This document shows, piece after piece, positions 1 through 6,873 of a DNA stretch of 33,002 nt. Within the stretch, counting starts at the first letter, position 1; each line of letters starts with the position of its first letter. Under the pieces are notes generated by a model. It worked only from the letters and a program-made list of their open reading frames with translations, was not told the origin of the DNA and made no database searches. Both the position numbers and the translations under genes were made by a program. This stretch comes from JBBATK01 sp039810585 (GTDB lineage: Bacteria > Bacteroidota > Ignavibacteria > Kapaibacteriales > NICIL-2): assembly GCA_039810585.1 (NCBI GenBank), contig JBDHXF010000043.1, positions 1 through 33,002 on the forward strand. Reading direction: 5' to 3'.

Positions 1-472
1 GAGGTACGACTCAAATCATCGCAGCTGGCGACACTTAGACACCATGCAGTATAAGACCATGATCGAGGCTGATATCCTTCGCGTTGAGTGTCCTTAGCAT
101 GGAGTGTTACAGGTTACCGTACCGTGGGCCGAATACAAGTCGCGGTTTACGTCACGCTTTGAAGCGCTGGTTATTGACTGGCTTCAAGAAGCGTCGACAA
201 GCGCTGTTGCAGAAGCCCTCGCTCTGAGTTGGGACGCTGTCGATGGTATACGTCAACGTGCCGTTGAGCGCGGCATTGCAAGGCGAGAAGCTGTGTCGCC
301 GAAGAACCTCATGGTAGACGAGATATCATTCAAACGTGGACATAAGTACGTAACTGTTATATCTGACATTGATACCGGTGCAGTGTTAGACGTCGTGCTT
401 GATCGCACAAAGGAGAGCTTAGAGGCGTTTCCTCAAAGCCTGACTGAAAGCGCGATGACCTTGCCCCGTTGA
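1..472 (+). pseudogene. ISL3-family transposase remnant (5'-truncated by window edge, internal stop, 3'-truncated)
   Basis: Reading frame 2 from the window edge gives a peptide running into CP-stop-HGVLQVTVPWAEYKSR. This is the ISL3 transposase pattern in which a Cys-rich N-terminal region leads to a helix-turn-helix segment and then the start of the DDE catalytic domain (VDEISFKRGHKYVTVISD, with the first Asp). A TAG at 95-97 sits where the family normally has Glu (CPEHGV), so GAG to TAG is the simplest explanation. An open stretch restarts at a GTG at 104. The frame ends at 472 soon after LDRTKESLEAF, so roughly the C-terminal half of a normal transposase of about 400 residues, with the remaining acidic residues, is missing. 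This is a dead insertion-sequence relic. I could not recognise the rest of the element or its terminal repeats in 473-717. Confidence 0.85.
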
Positions 473-717
473 CAGCTACACGAAGTTAAGCTCTTGACTG
501 GAAAATCCGCAGTTGATGACCTGCTACCTCCACGAGAGTCATTTCATTGACTCCGTATTTAATGTCCTTACTGATCCGCATTGTAACATGCGGTAATTGA
601 GGCACTTCGAGTAGTACAATAGGGGGGATGTGGCACGAAATTGATTGATCAATCCGCAGTGGAATAACTGGGGCAGTAGGGGCGGATTGTCCAGTCGAGA
701 AATCAAAAACTACAGAC
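473..717. other. Gene-free stretch between the IS relic and the integrase
   Basis: No credible coding region. It holds a short hairpin with CCGCAT/ATGCGG arms (about 576-593) and a 10-base direct repeat AATCCGCAGT at 504-513 and 651-660. The repeat lies just beyond the 3' end of the integrase gene, so it might relate to an attachment site or to the IS end, but ten bases is too little to claim either. The remainder shows nothing recognisable. Confidence 0.5.
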
Positions 718-1941
718 TCACCCCCACACAGCCCTCATCTCCTGCTCCGCAACCTTATCCGTCAGCTTGATATAGCGCTTGAACGTCTTGTAGTCCTTGT
801 GCCCGGTCACCTTCATTACTGTTTCGGGTCTCATTCCTTTCTCGAGTGAAAGTGTGACAAAGGTCCGGCGTGCAGTATGCGTCGATACAAACTTGTACTT
901 TGGTTCCTTAAGCTCGATTCGCTCGGTACCGCGATAGCGCACGATCGTCACAATATCATCGATTCCTGCAAGGAGACACGCCTCCTTCAGGTATTGGTTC
1001 GTTTTCTGACTACTAATCACGGGTAGTCTTCCGACACCTTTGTATTTCTCCATAAGAGTTCGAGCATGAGACGAGAGGGGAATGTTGAGGATGTCTTTGG
1101 TCTTAGTTGTTCGGAGTTGCCACGTATTACCTTTAGCAGACTCATGTTCGAATATCCTGGCATCGCTGAATCGTTGACCGGTGAAGCATTGAAAGCAGAA
1201 GACATCTCGCACTCTCTCCAGTGTGGGTTGTGTGGAGAAATCATGGTTCAGCAGACGCATGAGTTCTGCTTCTGTCAAGTAGATGATCTCGACTTGCTCA
1301 GTCGGTACTCTGAATTTCTTGTAGTCCGTTGTTTGGCAGTAACCTCTCTCAGTGGCCCATGTCATGAAGGTCTTGAAGGCAGTGACATACTTTCCGTAGG
1401 TATTGTTCGTGATCTGCTTGTCACGTAGCATGAAGGCACTGAAATCGTCGTAAAAGCTGAGATTGATCGTTGCCAAGTTCAGCTTGAGACCTCTAGACAC
1501 AGAATAATCACGAAGATGTTGGATGATTGTCTTGTGTTTATTGAGGCTGTTCAGTTGGTACTGCAATCTCTTACTCTCTATGAACTGCTCGTAAACGGCG
1601 AAGAACTCGTTGGCAGAAGTTTCGACGACCTGTGGTTTGAAGAGTTCGATCAGCGCCGTCTTAATATCATCGTATGGGGCTCCGGCTTGATCGACGGCAA
1701 GTGTCCGGTAGGTACGTTGGATGTCCGCTGTCTTTTTTGCCAAGAAGCTATTGAATTCAGCACTGCCGGGATAAGATCTACGCACCTGCTGTTTGGAGCT
1801 ATCCCAGTGCTTGGGTTCTAGTCGCTCACCGGAATGAATCTTTAGCGTCTTGCCCTTGGCAATTCCGCGCACGTAGACGAAAAGGATTCGCGTTGAACTT
1901 TGGGTATTGACGGTCGTGTCCAAATAGAAATTGATGGTCAT
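718..1941 (-). CDS. Tyrosine recombinase / integrase, Bacteroidetes mobile-element type
   Basis: Site-specific recombinase that would integrate or excise a mobile element by a covalent 3'-phosphotyrosine mechanism. From the ATG at 1941 it has 407 residues. The N-terminal arm-DNA-binding domain (about 10-65) contains the LEPKHWD motif typical of Bacteroidetes integrases. A SAM-like core-binding domain follows (about 110-205), then the catalytic domain (about 220-400). The catalytic set is complete: R257 (FTGQR), a Lys in the TTKTKD strand, H355 and R358 (HTARR), H381 (GHKDY) and the nucleophile Y390. The frame can be extended 22 residues to a TTG at 2007, but ATG is preferred. No other element genes (relaxase, excisionase, cargo) are visible nearby, so this may be the end of an element or a remnant with an intact integrase. 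Confidence 0.9.
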   Translation of the reverse strand: MTINFYLDTTVNTQSSTRILFVYVRGIAKGKTLKIHSGERLEPKHWDSSKQQVRRSYPGSAEFNSFLAKKTADIQRTYRTLAVDQAGAPYDDIKTALIELFKPQVVETSANEFFAVYEQFIESKRLQYQLNSLNKHKTIIQHLRDYSVSRGLKLNLATINLSFYDDFSAFMLRDKQITNNTYGKYVTAFKTFMTWATERGYCQTTDYKKFRVPTEQVEIIYLTEAELMRLLNHDFSTQPTLERVRDVFCFQCFTGQRFSDARIFEHESAKGNTWQLRTTKTKDILNIPLSSHARTLMEKYKGVGRLPVISSQKTNQYLKEACLLAGIDDIVTIVRYRGTERIELKEPKYKFVSTHTARRTFVTLSLEKGMRPETVMKVTGHKDYKTFKRYIKLTDKVAEQEMRAVWG

Positions 1942-1998
1942 ACAGGGTGTGTGCGGAGCACCAGAATTGAACCTAGCTGAATAATCTCGAAGAATCTG

Positions 1999-2017
1999 TA
2001 CGTACAAATTACGTACA
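1999..2017. promoter_or_regulatory. Paired TACGTACA direct repeats upstream of the integrase
   Basis: TACGTACA occurs at 1999-2006 and again at 2010-2017, spaced 11 bases start to start, about one helical turn, so two protein protomers could sit on the same DNA face. The site lies 58-76 bases upstream of the preferred integrase start, in its leader. It could be an operator or an arm-type recombinase site. This is inference from spacing and position only. Confidence 0.4.
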
Positions 2018-2396
2018 CTTTTTGCTTTTATCTCCGATTTTGACTGAACTCAACTTTACAGACACATCGAGAAAAAGTGCGAATCTGTTCAATAAATGGC
2101 AATTCATGTACGACCAAGTACAGCCAAGAAAATGGGTTCAAAAATCTCCGTCCGCACCACCCTTCATTCAATCGTTACCCGCTCCTAGGCGCAGGCCGCC
2201 ATACTTCCTAAGTACCGAAACCTAAAGCCCAAGTCATTCAGGTCTCAGTCGTTTTTTACGTTGCACTGGCCTGATGTGGATTGCAGCGGCCTGTCGCGAC
2301 TCAACTTCCCAAATCGACGAAGCTTCTCAAGGAAGCTGATTTTTAGATTAAAAAAGGCATGCGTGTTAAACATGATAGCTTGTAATACAAAGTACC
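2018..2396. other. Gene-free stretch between integrase and padR
   Basis: An AT-richer spacer between divergent genes. The short open frames here (for example 2022-2225 and 2245-2457) show no domain, no credible ribosome-binding site and biased, low-complexity translations, so I do not call them. The only supported element is the promoter at the right edge, reported separately. Confidence 0.5.
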
Positions 2397-2427
2397 TTGA
2401 CAGACATAGTAATATGTCGTATGTTTG
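2397..2427 (+). promoter_or_regulatory. Bacteroidota-type promoter for the padR/pentapeptide unit
   Basis: TTGACA at 2397-2402 supplies the -33 TTG. TATGTTTG at 2420-2427 is an exact match to the -7 consensus TAnnTTTG. Twenty bases separate TTG and TA, inside the 19-21 range known for the primary sigma factor of Bacteroidota. Transcription should start near 2434, leaving a leader of about 24 bases before the ATG at 2458. This position rules out the upstream in-frame TTG start at 2425, which lies inside the promoter. Confidence 0.8.
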
Positions 2428-2457
2428 TACCAGCAAACGACGCGAGAGGAGAAACAC

Positions 2458-2778
2458 ATGGAAATATCAGCAGACATTATACGGGGTCACATCGACACGA
2501 TCATCCTCAAGCTGCTCGATCATGAGGATATGTACGGATACCAAATATGCAAGACTATTCATGCGAACAGCGAGGGAGCCTACGAGCTCAAGGAGGCAAC
2601 GATGTATTCCAGTCTGAAGCGACTGGAGAGCGATACGTGTATCATGAGCTATTGGGGCGATGAATCGCAGGGAGGACGTCGCAAGTACTACAAAATCACA
2701 GAGCGTGGTCGCACGGTGTACAGGCAAAACGTGCAACATTGGGAACAAGCAAAACGAATTTTGGAAAAACTACTTTAA
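2458..2778 (+). CDS. PadR-family transcriptional regulator
   Basis: Winged-helix repressor of 106 residues, the usual size of the short PadR class. It starts at the ATG at 2458 behind GAGAGGAG (2444-2451), a strong ribosome-binding site for this genome. Family landmarks are the N-terminal helix ending in LLDHEDMYGYQI, the recognition helix region with ATMYSSLKRLE, and the wing SQGGRRKYYKIT, followed by a C-terminal dimerisation helix (about 80-106). It is followed after 10 bases by a pentapeptide-repeat gene whose N-terminus is a HAAS-like segment. PadR plus HAAS-domain pairs are a recurrent arrangement in which PadR represses the operon. I infer autoregulation; no operator palindrome was found. 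Confidence 0.92.
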   Translation: MEISADIIRGHIDTIILKLLDHEDMYGYQICKTIHANSEGAYELKEATMYSSLKRLESDTCIMSYWGDESQGGRRKYYKITERGRTVYRQNVQHWEQAKRILEKLL

Positions 2779-2788
2779 GGAGACTGCA

Positions 2789-3658
2789 ATGATGCATGAA
2801 CGACTCAACAATTACGTGAACGGAGTCTTTGCACCCTACGACGAGCTGAAGAGTGTTTCGGAGATGAAGACAGAGCTTCTGGCAGACCTCGCAGAACGTT
2901 TTGCGGAGTTACAGAAATCTGGCCACAGCGAGGAAAAGGCTCTGGAGCTCACACTGGCCAGTATTGGTGACATCGAGCAGACGGTCCGTGAAATCGCGAA
3001 TTTGTCCGGGACACTCGAGCGACAAGTCCTCACGAACTTCAGCGCATCTGATCTTCGAAACGGTGATTTCGCCGGAGTGAAAGCGCACAACTCCGCATTC
3101 AACGCCAGCGCATTGCGTGGTGCAACGTTCGCCGGAGCAGATGTAAAGGGCAGCAAATTTGTTGGTAGCGATATAGCAAATGCACGTTTTGACGCAGCAG
3201 ATTTAAGCGACTGCACCCTTCACGTTAGCAACCTGCAAGGCAGTTCATTCGACAAGAGTATAGTGGTTCGAACGAGCTTCAATAAAGTGGATTTGAACAA
3301 AGCATCATTCCGGGCTGTACAGTTCATCGATGTGCACTTCACAATGAGCGACTTTCACAACTGCACCTTTTCACAATGCAGCTTCAATGGTGTCGATTTT
3401 AAATACTGCGACCTGTCGAAGCTGAACTTTGAGGGACAGAGTTTCATTGGGGTACGCTTCGACAAATCGGACCTGAGCGGGACGTCCTTTAAAGGCGCAA
3501 TTCTTAAGAACGTGTCCTTCAAACCCTCCTTCAGCATTACCAACAAATATTTCAAAGCCCTCAACACCATCTGCTTCGACGGTGCCATTATGGACAAACT
3601 CACCTACGCAACGCTCAAAGGGCTACATGTTGATGTGTCGAACGTGACGGTGGTGTAG
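2789..3658 (+). CDS. HAAS-like (permease-prefix) domain fused to pentapeptide repeats
   Basis: A protein of 289 residues starting at ATG 2789 (a second ATG follows directly at 2792) behind AAGGAG at 2777-2782, which overlaps the padR stop. Residues about 1-75 match the HAAS / DUF1700-like prefix pattern found in PadR-controlled genes, with conserved ELLADLAERFAEL and SIGDIEQ. Residues about 85-255 are pentapeptide repeats of the A(D/N)LXX type, with L, F or V at the central position in runs such as GATFAGADV, forming a right-handed quadrilateral beta-helix. No membrane segment is evident, so a cytosolic protein is likely. Some pentapeptide proteins mimic DNA and protect gyrase, but nothing here shows that role. 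The function of this fusion is unknown. Confidence 0.85.
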   Translation: MMHERLNNYVNGVFAPYDELKSVSEMKTELLADLAERFAELQKSGHSEEKALELTLASIGDIEQTVREIANLSGTLERQVLTNFSASDLRNGDFAGVKAHNSAFNASALRGATFAGADVKGSKFVGSDIANARFDAADLSDCTLHVSNLQGSSFDKSIVVRTSFNKVDLNKASFRAVQFIDVHFTMSDFHNCTFSQCSFNGVDFKYCDLSKLNFEGQSFIGVRFDKSDLSGTSFKGAILKNVSFKPSFSITNKYFKALNTICFDGAIMDKLTYATLKGLHVDVSNVTVV

Positions 3659-3981
3659 TTGATGATCGGCTCTGGATGACGCACCATCAGTGCTTCATGA
3701 ATCGGATTTCTGTGTACAGTGCAAACATCACGAAAACAAATGTGCATGTAAATGTTCAAGGTGAACACTTTTCATGAATGCCTTAACGACACTGGTTTAT
3801 CCCACCCATCACCGGCGCGAAGCGCTATAAAGAAAAATCACCATCTGAGATCACTCCTTGCGTCGGAGCTTATAAAACGTCACGAGTCATCTCGTCGCAC
3901 TCTGAACATCAGGGTGAGATATACGACCGGCCGGCTGTTGAAGGATAGTCGTGAATGACAATTGGGAAATACCGCTACGAA
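3659..3981. other. Gene-free stretch
   Basis: Separates two convergent genes. It contains a weak AT-rich hairpin TGTTCA-AGG-TGAACA (3753-3767) followed by CTTTT, which could serve as a poor terminator for the pentapeptide gene. The open frame 3752-3958 lacks any domain or start signal and is not called. Confidence 0.4.
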
Positions 3982-4419
3982 TTAAAAGTCCGTGAGACCC
4001 TTCAGGTACATCGGGAAAATGAAGAGTTCTACCACGCTGCGATGGGCGCGGGAGATGTGCTCTGTGTAGCCAACCCAGCTTTGGCGCAGGGCAGAAGTAT
4101 AATTGGACGGAAGTTTTTTCAGGATAGTATCGAGTGCACTGAGAGCGTTGCGGATGTCGTGCTCGCGCTGTTGGATATTGGCGGGAAGACTCTTATTGAG
4201 CGACTCGATGTCGGCCTTTATACTCTCCTCTACGAGTTGATAATAACTCTTGAGCATCGGCGCTGAGGAATAAGTTTTCGTGTGCGTGAAGTGGATGGCT
4301 ACACGCTTTTCGTCGCTGTCCAACGTGTCATCCTTCAACGCTGCAAGCAAAGAAATGTAGGCCGGAGCCTTTTGAAGGTCGCGTATTTCCTGGGCGGAAA
4401 GCAAGGCAAGTTCATTCAT
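3982..4419 (-). CDS. Hypothetical helical protein
   Basis: I do not recognise this 145-residue protein. It is soluble-looking, rich in charged residues, with no signal peptide or membrane segment. Predicted by eye as several long helices, for example around ESIKADIESLNKSLPANI and HDIRNALSALDTILKKL. Its composition and the opposite-strand translation (Cys-poor, low quality) support this strand as the coding one. It stands alone between a pentapeptide gene and a surface-protein unit. A TACTTTTG element on the minus strand about 95 bases upstream may be its promoter. Confidence 0.6.
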   Translation of the reverse strand: MNELALLSAQEIRDLQKAPAYISLLAALKDDTLDSDEKRVAIHFTHTKTYSSAPMLKSYYQLVEESIKADIESLNKSLPANIQQREHDIRNALSALDTILKKLPSNYTSALRQSWVGYTEHISRAHRSVVELFIFPMYLKGLTDF

Positions 4420-4513
4420 GGCTGTCGAAGTTGATGGGACAATAGGTTGACGTCGACCATGACAAGGGTCGGCGAATCATAGAGTGTTCAAGATTGAGCG
4501 CCGGAAGGCAGTT

Positions 4514-4521
4514 CAAAAGTA
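4514..4521 (-). promoter_or_regulatory. Possible -7 element (TACTTTTG) for the helical hypothetical gene
   Basis: On the minus strand TACTTTTG matches TAnnTTTG exactly and lies 95 bases upstream of the start at 4419. No TTG was found at the expected -33 spacing, so this is a weak call. Confidence 0.35.
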
Positions 4522-4721
4522 GCGACGATGCGCCAAGTGAAAAAGTGTAGGTCGTGCAGGTATGGTCGAAGTCACACGTCCAGGCGATGGAGATCTGAGC
4601 GAAGACGCGGGGTTGCGAGAGTCAACTTTATTTTTCACCAGCAGCCCAACCATGCTGTGATCAACCGTTTCCTGTCTATCTTCTCCACAACGGATAGAGT
4701 CGAGTCGGGATTGGGTTCTTC

Positions 4722-6869
4722 ATGTATGTTCGCCTTGCACATAGCGCTGTTGGTCGTTTTTGCGTAGCTGTGGCTCTCACCGTACAGGCCTTGGCTCAAG
4801 TGCCACAACGTCCGGTTGACATTGGAGTACACGCCGATTGGCAGGACAACATCCACAGCGCCTCATTTAGCGCACTGCCGGGAATACCAAGCTGTTGTCC
4901 GCGTTACACCGACGGACAGGGAACCGGCTTCGAGTTGGGTGCTTTGATACGTGTGCCGCTTCGCGGCTCATGGTCACTCCAGGGATCCCTGAACCTCAGC
5001 AACCTCAGCGCCCTGCTGAGCACACGCGAATCCGTGCTTATTGAACAAGGGAGTGGTGTTGGCACCGGCGTGTTTGAGTATCAAGTACAATCAACTCTTC
5101 GTAGTCTGAATGCCACACTGAGCGCTGATTATCATCCGCTGGATGCCTTGCATCTGTGCGCCGGAATGGCGTGCGACCTGCTCGTCAGCACTCGCTTTCA
5201 ACAGCAAGAAGTAATTGTTGAACCCAATGGCGGAGCCACCTTCGTCGATGGCTCGCTGCACGATACCGGTTCAAGAATACGCAATGTCTACGGCGGAGAT
5301 ATTCCCGGCGCAGCCACCATCATGCCCTCGCTGCGCGTGGGAGCGCAATACGATGTGCGGATCAGCAGGAACGGACGCTGGCTGCTGAGTCCGGAGTGTT
5401 CGGCCTCGTGGTACGTCAGCCCCGTGGCACAATCACTCAGCTGGAATGTGCACAGCGTGCGACTTGGATTGGCGCTGCTGTACCGTCGGCCGACTCAAGA
5501 GCACCCTCCCATTATTCGTGAGTCGATTGACACCCTGCGTCGAGAAGGTCCCTGCGATCATGCGCCAATTGTCTTAATGGGCAGACCGACGACTGATACG
5601 CTGACAGATCGCGAGACAAATCTGACGACGGAGATTCACATCAACCGCACGGACACGCTGTGTACCTGCATCACGAAGAAAGTCTATCATCTGAGCGGCA
5701 CGCTGAGTTTTCGTTCTGTCGACTCGAGCGGTGCTGAGCATCCCGTTCATAGTCTGCGGGTGGAGGAGTTTCAATCCTTACTCATGACGCCGCTGCTCAA
5801 CTACATTTTCTTCGCGCCGGGGTCGGCGGAATTGGCCGAACGCTACCGTCGCCTGACACCTGCTGAGTTATCCGATTTCCGTCCGGAAAAAGTGAACGAC
5901 ATCCGTAAACTCCCCACCTACTACCATGTGCTCAACATTGTGGGATATCGTATGCAGCAGCATCCCAAAGCACATCTGCGCCTCGTGGGCTGCACGGACG
6001 ATTCGCCTGCAGAACGCGCACAACCTGGCCTTGCAGCAAACCGTGTTGCGATCGTTCGTGACTACTTACAGCAAGTGTGGCACATCGACTCGACGCGTAT
6101 TTCTCAGAGCGTGCGTGCGCTGCCGTTGCAGGCTTCAAATACCCAAACCGCCGATGGTGCAGAAGAAAATCGTCGCGTGGAAATTCACGCTGACGATGAC
6201 GCCATTCTCGAGCCCATCACCACCCGCGATACCCTGCGCTACACGCAGCCACCTATCCTGCGAGTGCATTGTACAACGGATGCTGATACGAGCGTTGCTT
6301 CGCAACATCTCGTGCTGAGCGTGGACCGAGAACAACCAAAAGAATACGAATTGACAACTGCTCGCGACACATCGGTGGATATTCCTACGGCCCAACTGCG
6401 AGTGCTGCCATCGACGACGATGCTGACTGCGCATAACACGGTTGGCGACGTGCTTGGCCATAGCGTAAACCTCAGCGCGACCCTTCCGGTGGAGTATGTG
6501 AGTGTGGCGCACAAACGACGGGAGCGCATCGGTGACAAGGAGATCGATCGTTTCAGTTTAATTCTGTTTCAGGTGCGGAGTTCAGCCTTGGAAGAAGGGA
6601 ATAAACGCATCATGGATTTCATCGCCTCGAGTGTTCAGGCAGAGTCGCAAGTGAGCATCGTCGGCTACACCGACCGTCTCGGCGACGAACAATACAATGA
6701 AGAACTTTCCAGAGCACGGGCGCAGGAAGCAGCATCGCATCTCGGTCGCTCTCACTCTGTACAGACGCGCGGAATGGGAGAAACGAATTTGTACGACAAC
6801 GATCTGCCGGAAGGAAGATTTTATTCACGCACCGTGGACATCGTGGTCGAAAGTCCCATTCGCTACTAA
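4722..6869 (+). CDS. Outer-membrane protein with two OmpA-like peptidoglycan-binding domains
   Basis: A 715-residue secreted protein. The signal peptide ends at ALAQ (residue 26). Residues about 30-255 alternate hydrophobic/polar and read like an outer-membrane beta-barrel (porin-like) domain. A first OmpA-like domain spans about 360-490 (FAPGSAEL, then HLRLVGCTDD, a conserved Asn/Arg pair in AANRVAIVRDYL, and ENRRVEIH). A second spans about 610-712 (IVGYTDRLGDEQYNEELSRARAQ, then GMGETNLYDND). Between them lies a beta-rich linker (about 500-600). OmpA-like domains grip peptidoglycan and anchor the outer membrane. Two copies in one chain are unusual, and the first is the more divergent. It ends 4 bases before the giant VWA protein gene and is almost surely co-transcribed, so the two likely act together at the surface. 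Confidence 0.85.
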   Translation: MYVRLAHSAVGRFCVAVALTVQALAQVPQRPVDIGVHADWQDNIHSASFSALPGIPSCCPRYTDGQGTGFELGALIRVPLRGSWSLQGSLNLSNLSALLSTRESVLIEQGSGVGTGVFEYQVQSTLRSLNATLSADYHPLDALHLCAGMACDLLVSTRFQQQEVIVEPNGGATFVDGSLHDTGSRIRNVYGGDIPGAATIMPSLRVGAQYDVRISRNGRWLLSPECSASWYVSPVAQSLSWNVHSVRLGLALLYRRPTQEHPPIIRESIDTLRREGPCDHAPIVLMGRPTTDTLTDRETNLTTEIHINRTDTLCTCITKKVYHLSGTLSFRSVDSSGAEHPVHSLRVEEFQSLLMTPLLNYIFFAPGSAELAERYRRLTPAELSDFRPEKVNDIRKLPTYYHVLNIVGYRMQQHPKAHLRLVGCTDDSPAERAQPGLAANRVAIVRDYLQQVWHIDSTRISQSVRALPLQASNTQTADGAEENRRVEIHADDDAILEPITTRDTLRYTQPPILRVHCTTDADTSVASQHLVLSVDREQPKEYELTTARDTSVDIPTAQLRVLPSTTMLTAHNTVGDVLGHSVNLSATLPVEYVSVAHKRRERIGDKEIDRFSLILFQVRSSALEEGNKRIMDFIASSVQAESQVSIVGYTDRLGDEQYNEELSRARAQEAASHLGRSHSVQTRGMGETNLYDNDLPEGRFYSRTVDIVVESPIRY

Positions 6870-6873
6870 CACC

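Noticed and set aside
504..660. 10-base repeat AATCCGCAGT as an attachment-site pair
   Set aside because: Too short and without a matching boundary; kept only as a note, not as an att call.
2022..2225. Plus-strand open frame of 67 codons
   Set aside because: No domain, no ribosome-binding site, Pro/Ser/Arg-biased product; lies in an intergenic promoter spacer.
3753..3767. Hairpin TGTTCA-AGG-TGAACA as a terminator
   Set aside because: Six A/T-rich pairs with only a short CTTTT tail; too weak to call a terminator.
3752..3958. Plus-strand open frame of 68 codons
   Set aside because: Arg/His-biased translation without a start signal or homologous motif; ends where a different frame begins.
4528..4767. 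Plus-strand open frame of 79 codons before the OmpA-type protein
   Set aside because: Extremely Arg/Ser-rich, no start signal, and overlaps the signal-peptide region of the real gene in another frame.
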